From NCBI RefSeq assembly GCF_030056665.1, contig NZ_JASHIG010000012.1: 64,000 bases of DNA; one strand, 5' to 3'. Below the pieces are notes generated by a model. That model made no database searches. It was given only the letters and a program-made list of their open reading frames with translations, and was not told where the DNA came from. Of this stretch, positions 1 through 8,497 are shown piece after piece. How positions within the stretch are numbered: the stretch's first letter is position 1; each line of letters begins with the position of its first letter. The position numbers and the translations under genes were made by a program. This stretch comes from Flectobacillus roseus (GTDB lineage Bacteria; Bacteroidota; Bacteroidia; Cytophagales; Spirosomataceae).

Positions 1-617
1 TCGGCGGGAGTGATACCTTCGGCTATTGGGATTTTGATAGAATTTTCTTCGTCCCATGCTTTGGTATAAATCAAGTCGATGAAGTTTTGTGAAGATCCCA
101 CTCCTACTTTTACGGCATACCCCATGCGTCTGAAGCTAGAGGGTAAAGACGAAAAAGTATTACGAGTTGTATCTCGCAAACTTGCTTGTTGAAAGCGTCC
201 ATACATGGCAGAAAAGCGAAATTTGCCAGGATTCAGGTCGATACCTGCTCCCAAAAACATTCGCCCAGCCAGTGTGTAATTGGAATAGCTAAGGTTACGA
301 TACCCCAAGTGCAGTCTCGCCCATTTGTAAGATGGGCTCATTCCAAACTGCTGGAAGGGTCCAGAAAAGGACTGACTTTGTTGGTTAATCAAGAAAAAGA
401 ATGGCATTTGAATACCATAAAGCGAAATAACAGGACTGGCAGAAATAGTCCAAGAAAAAGGGTCGAGACGTTGCCTGCCTTCAAGATTTGAATAGGTATT
501 AAAACCTAAATTCAAACCTCCTGAAACAGTGACAGGCTTTTGTCCCTTTAGACCACCCAAATTTTGCGCTAATAGCGGAATCTGCCAAAAGCATAGTAGT
601 ATGAAAAGTTTCTTCAT
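1..617 (-). CDS. Putative secreted outer-membrane beta-barrel protein, N-terminal part
   Basis: The frame is open from an ATG at 617 to the window edge, so only about 205 N-terminal residues are visible and the gene continues to the left. The product begins MKKLFILLCFWQIPLLAQ, a clear signal peptide. The mature part is rich in Gly, Ser, Tyr and Phe, with alternating aromatic segments such as YKWARLHLGYRNLSYSNYTL, which suggests outer-membrane beta strands (inference). No catalytic motif or named family is recognised. It is transcribed away from the GH97 gene, with 378 bases between them. Reading frame and export are well supported; the function is unknown. Confidence 0.7.
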   Translation of the reverse strand, partial: MKKLFILLCFWQIPLLAQNLGGLKGQKPVTVSGGLNLGFNTYSNLEGRQRLDPFSWTISASPVISLYGIQMPFFFLINQQSQSFSGPFQQFGMSPSYKWARLHLGYRNLSYSNYTLAGRMFLGAGIDLNPGKFRFSAMYGRFQQASLRDTTRNTFSSLPSSFRRMGYAVKVGVGSSQNFIDLIYTKAWDEENSIKIPIAEGITPA

Positions 618-836
618 GAGTAGGGCAAGGAAAATGTTTACCCAAAATAAGAGGGTTTATTTGCCTTTATCTATGCCCTTTTTTAGTCATTGAATAAGTG
701 GGCAATTGCCTGTATTTCAAATAATTAAGTAATTTTAAAAATGATTATTCCTTTGTTTTAAATAGGACGTAACCCTTTTTACACATTGTTAGGTGATGAT
801 TTCGATTTTTGAAGTTGAAAACTTAAGAAAAAAGGG

Positions 837-861
837 AGTCCAAGACGAAGTCTTGAACTAG
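837..861 (+). repeat. Dispersed palindromic repeat, family R1, divergent copy
   Basis: This 25-base element is built on CAAGAC/GTCTTG arms and differs by one base from the cores at 3099-3123 and 39104-39128. Its flank is only partly similar to theirs. It lies between divergent genes, so it is not simply a terminator. Confidence 0.7.
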
Positions 862-913
862 ACTTATTTTTAGTTTTTATGTTAATATCAGCATTAAAAC
901 AGATAAGAATGTG

Positions 914-921
914 TAGATTTG
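914..921 (+). promoter_or_regulatory. Possible -7 promoter box for the GH97 gene
   Basis: TAGATTTG matches the Bacteroidota -7 consensus TAnnTTTG and lies 75 bases before the chosen GH97 start. No good -33 TTTG is seen at the usual spacing, so this is a weak call. Confidence 0.35.
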
Positions 922-995
922 ACACAATATTTACAAAATTCAAATTAATCTATTAAGCCCCAATTAATAAAGCGTCATGCTTTTTGAACTCAATT

Positions 996-2933
996 ATGAA
1001 AAAAGTACTATTTATCGTTGCGATGCTTCTTCAAATTTCAAGCTTCGCTCAGGAAAATGTAAGCATTCTTAGTCCCGACAAACAACTGAAGGTTAGTTTG
1101 GCAGTTACAGAAGGCAAAGCGAATTATTCTGTTACCTATCAAGGCATTAAGGTGTTGGAAAACTCTCCATTGGGACTTGCCACGAGTATCGGAGACTTCA
1201 GCAAATCTTTGACTTTTGTCAAAAAAGAAGAAAAACAAATCGACAAGACTTACCAACAAAGTAGAATCAAAAAATCCAATATTCACTATGTTGCCAACCA
1301 AGTGGTTTGTACTTTTTCAAATGCTGATAAAAACCTTTTAGAAATTACTTTTCAGGTAAGCAACAACGATATTGCCTTTCGCTATGGACTTTTTCCATAT
1401 AAAGAAACTGCCAACTGTATTGTCGAAAAAGAACTAACAGGTTTTAGTTTTCCTTCAAACACTACTACTTTTTTAACTCCACAAGCACCCGCAGGAAGTG
1501 GCTGGATGCGCACCAAACCAAGTTATGAAGAGGAGTATGAAGCAGATGCAGCTCTCAATCAAAACTCCAAATATCGATTGGGATATACTTTCCCTGCTTT
1601 GTTCCATGTCGGAAAAGAAGCTTGGGCTTTGGTTTCGGAAACAGGTGTAACAGGTGCCTATTGTGGTTCAAAATTGAGTGAATCCAATAATGGTACATTT
1701 ACGATTTCATTTCCAGAAAAAGACGAAAATAACGGTCATGGAAGTGCCGAACCAGCAATGGCTTTGCCAGCTACAACACCTTGGCGTACCATTACGGTGG
1801 GAACAAGTTTGAAACCGATTGTGGAAACGACCGTTCCTTTTGATGTAGTAGAACCACTCTATGCGCCTTCACAGGAATATAAGGCAGGACGTGCTACTTG
1901 GAGCTGGATTATGTGGCAAGATGAAAGTATGAACTACGATGACCAAATTACGTTTATTGATTTGGCTCAAAAATTAGGATATGAATATATTTTGATGGAT
2001 GCCCTTTGGGACAAAAATGTCGGATATGAACGCATGGAGGCATTGATTAAATATGCTCACTCTAAAAATGTAGATGTATTTCTATGGTACAATTCCAACG
2101 GTGCTTGGAACAACGCCCCTCAAGGTCCGAAAAACTGCATGAATAATGCTATTGCTCGTAAAAAAGAAATGAAGTGGCTAAAAGCTCAAGGCGTAAAAGG
2201 CTTGAAAGTGGATTTCTTTGGAGGTGACAAACAGGAAACTATCCAGCTTTATGAAGAAATCTTAGGCGATGCCAACGAATATGGTTTGATGATTATTTTC
2301 CATGGTTGTACGCTTCCTCGCGGTTGGGAAAGAATGTACCCTAACTATGTGAGCAGTGAGGCAGTTTTGGCATCTGAAAACTTGATTTTTAATCAGCATT
2401 TTGATGATAATGAAGCATTTAACGCTTCTCTACATCCGTTTATCAGAAATACTGTCGGAAGTATGGATTTTGGAGGGACTTTACTCAACAAACGTCTCAA
2501 TAGAAATAATAATGGAGGAAGAACCCGTAAAACAACGGATATTTTTCAATTAGCAACAGCGGTTTTATTCCAAACAACCGTACAGAACTTTGCACTCACG
2601 CCAAACAATTTGACGGATGTTCCAAACTTTGAAATTGACTTTATGAAAAAAGTGCCAACTACTTGGGACGAAACCGTTTTTGTGGATGGTTACCCAGGAA
2701 AATATTGCGTATTGGCACGTCGTCATGGCAATGAATGGTATTTGGTGGGTGTCAACGCTGAAAAAACTGCGCTAAAAATCAATGTGAAATTGCCCATGTT
2801 TGCAGGAAAAACCGTTGCAGAATATAGTGATGACGAGAAAAGAAATCCAACTTTTAAATCTACGAAAGTGGCAAACTCTGGAGAAGCGACCGTTGTAATT
2901 CAACCAGAAGGTGGTATTATTTGGGTAAAATAA
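996..2933 (+). CDS. GH97 family glycoside hydrolase, probably a retaining alpha-galactosidase type
   Basis: This 645-residue protein is likely periplasmic. The ATG at 996 is chosen over the TTG at 984 because it directly opens the signal peptide MKKVLFIVAMLLQISSFAQ. The N-terminal half is the GH97 beta-sandwich, followed from about residue 296 by the TIM barrel with WSWIMWQDES, EYILMDALWD and GLKVDFFGGD, then a C-terminal beta domain. Within GH97, inverting SusB-type alpha-glucosidases lack a carboxylate at the nucleophile position, while retaining alpha-galactosidases carry Asp in a KVDF context. Here Asp406 is present, with Glu455 in SSEAV as the likely acid/base. Retaining alpha-galactosidase activity is therefore favoured; the natural substrate is not shown. 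The gene stands alone, with no SusCD pair next to it. Confidence 0.9.
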   Translation: MKKVLFIVAMLLQISSFAQENVSILSPDKQLKVSLAVTEGKANYSVTYQGIKVLENSPLGLATSIGDFSKSLTFVKKEEKQIDKTYQQSRIKKSNIHYVANQVVCTFSNADKNLLEITFQVSNNDIAFRYGLFPYKETANCIVEKELTGFSFPSNTTTFLTPQAPAGSGWMRTKPSYEEEYEADAALNQNSKYRLGYTFPALFHVGKEAWALVSETGVTGAYCGSKLSESNNGTFTISFPEKDENNGHGSAEPAMALPATTPWRTITVGTSLKPIVETTVPFDVVEPLYAPSQEYKAGRATWSWIMWQDESMNYDDQITFIDLAQKLGYEYILMDALWDKNVGYERMEALIKYAHSKNVDVFLWYNSNGAWNNAPQGPKNCMNNAIARKKEMKWLKAQGVKGLKVDFFGGDKQETIQLYEEILGDANEYGLMIIFHGCTLPRGWERMYPNYVSSEAVLASENLIFNQHFDDNEAFNASLHPFIRNTVGSMDFGGTLLNKRLNRNNNGGRTRKTTDIFQLATAVLFQTTVQNFALTPNNLTDVPNFEIDFMKKVPTTWDETVFVDGYPGKYCVLARRHGNEWYLVGVNAEKTALKINVKLPMFAGKTVAEYSDDEKRNPTFKSTKVANSGEATVVIQPEGGIIWVK

Positions 2934-2985
2934 AGGGGATTCGATTTCGGATTTCGGATGTTGGATTGCGGAAGTGATTGTGCCG

Positions 2986-3007
2986 TTGTCGGAGTTTTCT
3001 CCGACAA
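2986..3007. repeat. Hairpin downstream of the GH97 gene
   Basis: A 9-bp perfect stem (TTGTCGGAG with CTCCGACAA) closes a TTTT loop 53 bases after the GH97 stop. No T-run follows, so a repeat or transcript-end stabiliser is as likely as a classical terminator. It is the first of a row of palindromes reaching to 3123. Confidence 0.5.
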
Positions 3008-3032
3008 ACTTGCGTCAGCAATAATTTTGATT

Positions 3033-3069
3033 CTTACCTAGTCTGGGACTTAGACTCGGATTAGGTAAG
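3033..3069. repeat. Imperfect inverted repeat in a palindrome cluster
   Basis: Arms CTTACCTA and TAGGTAAG enclose an inner AGTCT/AGACT pairing. It is followed at once by the perfect palindrome CAGTTTATAAACTG (3074-3087) and then by repeat family R1. Confidence 0.5.
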
Positions 3070-3081
3070 ATTTCAGTTTAT

Positions 3082-3123
3082 AAACTGTTAAAAAAATAAG
3101 TCCAAGACTAAGTCTTGAACTAG
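3082..3123 (+). repeat. Dispersed palindromic repeat, family R1, full copy
   Basis: This 42-base element matches 39104-39145 (opposite strand) with a single mismatch. It consists of an AAACTGTT box, a run of seven A, and the 25-base palindromic core on CAAGACTAAGTCTTG. The near identity over 36 kb in non-coding DNA points to a dispersed repeat family. Confidence 0.85.
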
Positions 3124-3144
3124 TTAAGCCTCTATATAAGGTAA

Positions 3145-3780
3145 TCACTCATTGACAATCTTCTCCCGAATTGCCTTTGCCACGGCTTCGGTGCCACATT
3201 GAACTTGAAGTTTGAAATAGATATTTTTGAGATGACGACGTACGGTTTCTATCGAAATAGAACATTCGTGAGCAATCATTTTATAGGAATAACCTTTGGT
3301 CAAATACTCTAGCACCTCTTTCTCTCTCTCAGTCAAATGATACGAATTTTGGGTAGGTGCAGGTTTTCTAAAAGTCTGCAAAATACGTTTGGCAATACCT
3401 GGCGACATCGGAGCACCACCTTCAAAAAGCTGTTTTATAGCGCCAAATAGCATACTTGGTGAATCTTTTTTCAGGATATAACCATCTGCACCGTAGCTCA
3501 AACAAGCAAATAGTCGATCATCATCTTCAAAAACGGTATGCATGATTACTTTCATGTTAGGGTATTTCTCTTTCACCAACTTCACTCCAGTAATTCCATC
3601 TATCACAGGCATATCTATATCCATTATGAGCATATCTGGTGACTCAGACTGGATATGCCGTAAAATATCTTCACAGTTGTGATGCGTCCCTACCACCAGA
3701 AACTCCTCCGCAGAATTTATCAGTAATTCGAGTAATTCTCGAAGTTTAGGGTTATCTTCATATATTGCTATTCGGTTCAT
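3145..3780 (-). CDS. NarL/LuxR-family response regulator
   Basis: This 211-residue two-domain regulator has a receiver domain at 1-120, with acidic residues EDN at 8-10, phospho-acceptor Asp54 in MDIDMP and the conserved Lys in LKKDSPS. A GerE/LuxR helix-turn-helix at about 145-205 contains LTEREKEVLEYLTKGYS and SIETVRRHLKNIYFKL. The family binds DNA after phosphorylation by a HisKA_3-type kinase. No kinase is adjacent: the nearest suitable one is the propeller sensor kinase at 30401-33337. It is divergent from the HAD gene at 3909, 128 bases away. The family is certain; the target genes are unknown. Confidence 0.92.
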   Translation of the reverse strand: MNRIAIYEDNPKLRELLELLINSAEEFLVVGTHHNCEDILRHIQSESPDMLIMDIDMPVIDGITGVKLVKEKYPNMKVIMHTVFEDDDRLFACLSYGADGYILKKDSPSMLFGAIKQLFEGGAPMSPGIAKRILQTFRKPAPTQNSYHLTEREKEVLEYLTKGYSYKMIAHECSISIETVRRHLKNIYFKLQVQCGTEAVAKAIREKIVNE

Positions 3781-3908
3781 TAATTTGGATTGGCTGTAGG
3801 ATATGTAAAATTTAGTGAAGATCTGTCAATCAATTTTGATACTGCAAAACAACAGAATAAATAGATCGTTGTAAATAACCTTTTTGGGTCAGTTGCCTTA
3901 TTAATACT

Positions 3909-4550
3909 ATGCAAACGTATAAACACATCATTTTTGATTTTGATGGCACTATTGCCAATTCTGTCCCAATTTTTCTGAAAATCTACAATGAATTGGCTAC
4001 AGAAAAAAACTTTAAGCTTATTTCAGCAGAAACTATTCCTCAAATTAGGCATTTATCTTATCTAAAGCGAGCCGAATATCTGGGAATTCCGCTCTATCAA
4101 ATCCCTTTTATTATTCCTGTACTATACAAAAAGTACAAGCAAAACATTCAGTCTCTACAAGCCTATGACGGAATTTTTGATTTTTTGACTGCACTTCACC
4201 AACAGGGTTTCACACTAGACATTGTGTCTTCTAATAGCAAAGAAAATATCCTTCAATTTCTTGACAATCAAAACTTTACCCACTTCAGAAATATCTATTG
4301 CTCAGAAAATTTTATGGGCAAAGATAAGGTTTTGAAAAAGCTACTCAAAGCTACTGAATACCCCTTGCGTGAGTGTTTGTACATAGGCGACGAGAACAGA
4401 GATATTGAAGCTTGTATGAAAATTAATATGGATTGTGCATGGGTTAACTGGGGATATGAAGATGAGTTGCAACCACAGCTACAATATTATCCAAAAGGGC
4501 ACTTCAAAACTCATGAGGAACTACAGAGATTTATTTGTAAAAAAGCCTAA
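3909..4550 (+). CDS. HAD-superfamily hydrolase, phosphoglycolate phosphatase-like
   Basis: This is a 213-residue cytosolic protein. HAD motif I is FDFDGT at about residues 9-13, with nucleophile Asp and Asp+2. Motif II is the VSSNS segment, motif III the Lys in MGKDKVLKKLL, and motif IV YIGDENRDIEA, which supplies the Mg-binding acids. A helical cap sits between motifs I and II, as in the phosphoglycolate phosphatase/beta-phosphoglucomutase group. All catalytic positions are present, so it should be an active phosphatase. The substrate cannot be read from the sequence. The gap of 140 bases to the downstream ABC transporter genes leaves operon membership uncertain. Confidence 0.88.
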   Translation: MQTYKHIIFDFDGTIANSVPIFLKIYNELATEKNFKLISAETIPQIRHLSYLKRAEYLGIPLYQIPFIIPVLYKKYKQNIQSLQAYDGIFDFLTALHQQGFTLDIVSSNSKENILQFLDNQNFTHFRNIYCSENFMGKDKVLKKLLKATEYPLRECLYIGDENRDIEACMKINMDCAWVNWGYEDELQPQLQYYPKGHFKTHEELQRFICKKA

Positions 4551-4690
4551 TCACTTAATCATTCCTTTGTGAAAATTGTTATTTGGCAAAGTATTTGCGA
4601 AAGAAAAAGTACGCGTTGTCACCTTTTTTCTTTCAGTAAACCTGATTTTTAAACGCTTAATCTAATAACATCCAAACTTTTGATACCCTT

Positions 4691-5551
4691 ATGAAATTAG
4701 ACGCAAATCAGATTGATGATTGGGAATGGGAAATCAAACCGTCGGTTGGATGGTTCGATTTTAGTTTCAAAAAAATATTGAATCATACTGATTTGATTTT
4801 GAGTCTTACCAAAAGAGACTTACAAAGTAGTCATAAACAAACCGTTTTGGGTAACTTTTGGCTAATTTTCCAGCCACTTATCACAACGATTGTATATACG
4901 CTCGTTTTTGCCAATATCATTAAAGTTTCTACAGATGGAATGCCCCCGTTGTTGTTTTACCTGACAGGTAATATGCTTTGGAGCTTTTTTGCGGATAGTA
5001 TGTTTGGTTCACTGTACACTTTCAGGACCAATGCACATATTTTATCAAAAGTATACTTTCCAAGAATCATTCTACCCTTGAGTAGCGTATTAGTCCAAGC
5101 TTACAAACTCGGCGTAAACCTTCTATTCTTTATAGTTGCCGTTTTATTTTATCAGTTTTTTACGAATTGGGAAGTATCCTTTAATTTGAACCTAATAGCA
5201 ATTCCTTTTCTTCTTGCATTTGTAGCATTATATGCCTTGGCGCTGGGTTCATTTTCTTTTATTCTTACCACCAAATACAAGGATTTAGAAAATATTATCC
5301 AGTTGGTAATGAGACTATATATGTTTGTTACGCCAGTGTTTTACCCTGTTTCATTAGTTTCGAAAGAGTTATCTTGGGCGTTTTGGTTTAACCCTCTAAC
5401 GGCTATTTTCGAAAGTTTTAGAGCATGTTATTCTTCAAGTGAGTTTTGGACTATGGAACTCTATATTTCGCTAGGTTCAATAACGGTATTTAGTATGATT
5501 GCCTTGCTCATCTTCAGAAAGTTTGAAAGTAAATTCATAGAAGTACTCTAA
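4691..5551 (+). CDS. Polysaccharide-export ABC transporter permease (Wzm/TagG type)
   Basis: This 286-residue integral membrane protein has a soluble N-terminus of about 30 residues and then roughly six hydrophobic segments. The family signature RDLQSSHKQTVLGNFWLIFQPL is followed by the first membrane helix; later segments include FLLAFVALYALALGSFSFIL, and VTPVFYPVSL lies near the end. ABC-2 permeases of this group export undecaprenyl-linked O-antigen, teichoic acid or similar glycans across the inner membrane. The stop codon overlaps the ATG of the ATPase gene (TAATG), so the two are translationally coupled and form one transporter. The glycosyltransferase genes downstream fit export of a surface polysaccharide. 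Confidence 0.92.
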   Translation: MKLDANQIDDWEWEIKPSVGWFDFSFKKILNHTDLILSLTKRDLQSSHKQTVLGNFWLIFQPLITTIVYTLVFANIIKVSTDGMPPLLFYLTGNMLWSFFADSMFGSLYTFRTNAHILSKVYFPRIILPLSSVLVQAYKLGVNLLFFIVAVLFYQFFTNWEVSFNLNLIAIPFLLAFVALYALALGSFSFILTTKYKDLENIIQLVMRLYMFVTPVFYPVSLVSKELSWAFWFNPLTAIFESFRACYSSSEFWTMELYISLGSITVFSMIALLIFRKFESKFIEVL

Positions 5552-6774
5552 TGGCCAAACCTGTGATTGAATTTGACCATATTTCAAAATCATTTGAAAT
5601 TGGTAAACTCGGAAGCGAAACTTTACGTCAAGACCTGATTAAATATTGGAAACAACTAACCCAAAAAGCTAGTCTAAATCCATCCAATGATACTTTTTGG
5701 GCATTACAGGATATCTCCTTTAGCGTAAATGAAGGCGAGGTTATTGGTATTATTGGTAGAAACGGTTCTGGGAAATCAACTCTCATGAAAATCCTTTCGA
5801 GGGTTTTACTCCCGACTACAGGACATATTCGTGGTAAAGGAAAGATATCAAGTATTTTAGAAGTCGGAACTGGATTTCATGGAGAGCTCACTGGACTAGA
5901 AAATATATTTCTCAATGCTCAGATTTTGGGAATGAAAAAGCATGAAGTAACTCATAAGCTTGATGAAATCATTGCATTTTCTGGAATCGAAGAGTTTATC
6001 AATACACCTGTAAAGCGTTATTCGAGTGGAATGTATGTGAGATTAGCCTTTTCGGTAGCGGCACATCTCGACGCCGATATTTTGATTTTAGATGAGGTAT
6101 TAGCAGTAGGTGACGCAGATTTCCAGAAAAAATGTCTTGTGAAAATGCGGGAATTAGCCTCTAATGAAGGTAAAACAACGTTAATAATCAGTCACGATAT
6201 GCAAGCGTTGAGGCAACTTTGTAACCAAATTGCCTATTTGGAAAAAGGCAAACTCAAAGAGTTTGGAGCACCTACTCCAACGATTGCCAAATATTTATAT
6301 CAAGAAAAAATCGAGTTCTTGGGTCAAGATTATATTTCACCAGATGAAGCCCCAGGAAATCAGTATTTAAGAGTGAAGAAAGTATCTATTACTCCTTCGG
6401 AGCGGGTCAACCAAATTATTTATCGAAACGCAACTTTAAGTTTTGAACTTGAATATTGGAACCTTATTCCTGATATTTCAATAATGGTCAGATTATTTGT
6501 GTTCAGTTTCTCAGGCGAATGTTTGATACAAATTGACACGCCTCTTAAAAACTTGGGAGTAAATACCCTTCACTGCGCCACAGGAACAATTCCAAGTAAT
6601 TATTTAGGGGCAGGCTCGTATTATTTCTCCGTCTATTTTCTCGATGCTGACGAACGCAAAGTTTTAGGTTTTGATACCTGTCTTTCCATCGATTTGGCTA
6701 GCAAAGACTCTATTATTCTAGGAGACATACCTCAAGCTCATGTATCCTCTATTTTAAAACTTCAATATATTTAA
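5551..6774 (+). CDS. Polysaccharide-export ABC transporter ATPase (Wzt/TagH type) with C-terminal glycan-binding domain
   Basis: This 407-residue protein partners the permease just upstream. The nucleotide-binding domain (about 1-245) has Walker A GRNGSGKST at 69-77, signature YSSGM at 157-161, Walker B ILILDE at 177-182 and the switch His in ISHDM. The stretch from about 255 to 407 is beta-rich and resembles the Wzt C-terminal domain, which in O9a-type systems recognises the capped non-reducing end of the glycan before export. Presence of this domain suggests that chain-end recognition, rather than flippase-polymerase, handles the polymer (inference). The start is fixed by the one-base overlap with the permease stop. 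Confidence 0.92.
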   Translation: MAKPVIEFDHISKSFEIGKLGSETLRQDLIKYWKQLTQKASLNPSNDTFWALQDISFSVNEGEVIGIIGRNGSGKSTLMKILSRVLLPTTGHIRGKGKISSILEVGTGFHGELTGLENIFLNAQILGMKKHEVTHKLDEIIAFSGIEEFINTPVKRYSSGMYVRLAFSVAAHLDADILILDEVLAVGDADFQKKCLVKMRELASNEGKTTLIISHDMQALRQLCNQIAYLEKGKLKEFGAPTPTIAKYLYQEKIEFLGQDYISPDEAPGNQYLRVKKVSITPSERVNQIIYRNATLSFELEYWNLIPDISIMVRLFVFSFSGECLIQIDTPLKNLGVNTLHCATGTIPSNYLGAGSYYFSVYFLDADERKVLGFDTCLSIDLASKDSIILGDIPQAHVSSILKLQYI

Positions 6775-6800
6775 ACCCCATTTAATATCTCGAAGGTGTT

Positions 6801-8081
6801 ATGAGTAAAACCGCTTATTCTTCACGTAAAATACATCATTGTCACCTAGAGGAAGGTATTCCAGCTCTCCCAAACGGAGAAGCGGCCTACTATCTTTTTT
6901 GGTACAATAATATTCCAATGGGGCATCTTTGGCTAGATAGCATTTACCCAAAAGATCTAACAGAATGGGAGAGTTTTATCATAAACTCGTTAAAACAAGC
7001 ATGGTCTTTCTATTTTAAGCCGCTCAATGTGTCCGAAAAACATCAACTTTTACGTGCATTTAAGGACAACCCAACCTATCTAAACGAGCAATTTTCTAGT
7101 AATTATAAAAAAATATTTCAACGTCCTACTCCTACTACTTCATTACCAAGTATATCTGTTGTGATTTGTACGAGGAATAGAACCTCCGCGCTCAGAGAGT
7201 GTCTTACCAGACTTTTTCTTTCCACGGAAAAAAACTTCGAAATAGTAGTAGTAGATAATGCGCCATCAGATAATGGAACGGCGGAGTTAATTAAAAAGGA
7301 GTTTCCCTCAGTAACTTATGTATTAGAACCCCGTAAAGGGTTAGATATTGCCAGAAATACAGGAGCACTTACAGCAAAAGCTGAGATTCTAGCCTACACC
7401 GACGATGATGTAATTGTTACCCCAGAATGGGTTTCTCAAATCAGACAAAGCTTTGAAGATCCACTTACGATGTCGGTCACAGGACTGGTTATACCGTATA
7501 GATTAGACACCGAGGCCCAATGTTTTTTTGAGCGATTTTGGGGATTCAACAAGGGTCACCAACCACTTATTTTTGATAAGGCCTATTTTGCCAAACATCT
7601 CCCTGTGGGAGTCCCTGCTTGGGATGTTGGAGCTGGGGCGAATATGGCATTTAGGAAAACAGTATTTGAAAAAGTAGGTTATTTTGATGAAAGATTGGAT
7701 GTAGGTGCCTCTGGTTGTAGTGGTGACTCAGAATACTGGTATCGGATTATGGCAGAAGGTTTTACCTGTAGATATTTTCCTCATATTTATGTTTATCATC
7801 AACATCGTGAGTCGTGGGATGATTTAAAAAAGCAGATATTTGCCTACATGAGAGGGAATGTAAGTTCTGTATTGGTGCAATACCAGAAATATCATCATCA
7901 AGGAGAATTGTACAGACTTAGAAAAAGCTTACCACTCTACTATCTTAAACGAATTAAATTTGCTATTTTACATCCAAAATCAAGACATAACAAGTTCATT
8001 TTAGAAGAAATAAAAGGATGTTTTTCTGGTTGGAAATTTTTCCTAAAACATAAAGATTCTCCTTTTTATCCAGAAATTTGA
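6801..8081 (+). CDS. Family 2 glycosyltransferase with N-terminal extension
   Basis: This 426-residue protein carries a GT-A fold transferase domain starting near residue 116 with SISVVICTRNRTSALRECL. The nucleotide-sugar-binding acids follow in EIVVVDNAPSDNG, and the metal-binding DxD-type motif is YTDDDVIV. The acceptor-side segment has DVGAGANMAFRK and the catalytic-region GCSGDSEYWYRI. About 110 residues before the domain (SRKIHHCHLEEGIPALPNGE onward) belong to no domain I recognise. The gene starts 27 bases after the ATPase stop, so it is probably in the same transcript and adds a sugar to the exported glycan. Donor and linkage are unknown. Confidence 0.9.
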   Translation: MSKTAYSSRKIHHCHLEEGIPALPNGEAAYYLFWYNNIPMGHLWLDSIYPKDLTEWESFIINSLKQAWSFYFKPLNVSEKHQLLRAFKDNPTYLNEQFSSNYKKIFQRPTPTTSLPSISVVICTRNRTSALRECLTRLFLSTEKNFEIVVVDNAPSDNGTAELIKKEFPSVTYVLEPRKGLDIARNTGALTAKAEILAYTDDDVIVTPEWVSQIRQSFEDPLTMSVTGLVIPYRLDTEAQCFFERFWGFNKGHQPLIFDKAYFAKHLPVGVPAWDVGAGANMAFRKTVFEKVGYFDERLDVGASGCSGDSEYWYRIMAEGFTCRYFPHIYVYHQHRESWDDLKKQIFAYMRGNVSSVLVQYQKYHHQGELYRLRKSLPLYYLKRIKFAILHPKSRHNKFILEEIKGCFSGWKFFLKHKDSPFYPEI

Positions 8082-8497
8082 ACTATAATGCTACACAGAT
8101 TTTCAAAAAACTAGTGGGTACGCAAAATATAATTGAATTTTTGAGCTTACGGCTTTGAGCTTTCGGCAAAAATATATCTATCGTTACTAAAAACAATTTA
8201 AGACTCTTTGCCTTGTGCCTGTTGCCTTATGCCTTCAACAAAAAACTTAATTCTTATTTTGCACGATTACCTAGGTATTCGGCTACAAGTCGTTAGTGAA
8301 ATAGTTTATGGTGTTGCTTAAGAAGTCATAATTACATTTTGTCTGCTACCAACGGCTGAACGCCAAAAGCCCAATAATGCATGAATATTGTGCATTATTC
8401 CTTGATTCAACTCTTCTTGCTATACATTCTTATAAATTTCGGCATTTCTGAATTGCCATCTTTCCTTATTGTTTAATATATCATCTAGTTTAATATT
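8082..8497. other. Intergenic region between two glycosyltransferase genes
   Basis: This 416-base spacer contains low-complexity wording (GCTT-rich around 8146-8166, repeated TGCCTT at 8206-8235) and a 9-bp hairpin at 8373-8399. No coding capacity was recognised. The gap suggests the next gene has its own promoter, though no clear TAnnTTTG box was found. Confidence 0.5.
8373..8399. repeat. Inverted repeat in intergenic DNA
   Basis: Arms AATAATGCA and TGCATTATT (9 bp, perfect) enclose a 9-base loop. No T-run follows. The role is unknown. Confidence 0.5.

Larger units (their letters stand above)
618..995. other. Intergenic region between divergent genes
   Basis: This AT-rich 378-base spacer lies between the divergent barrel-like gene and the GH97 gene. 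It holds one copy of the dispersed palindrome (837-861) and a TAnnTTTG-like box at 914-921 reading toward the GH97 gene. No small ORF or RNA gene was recognised. Confidence 0.6.
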
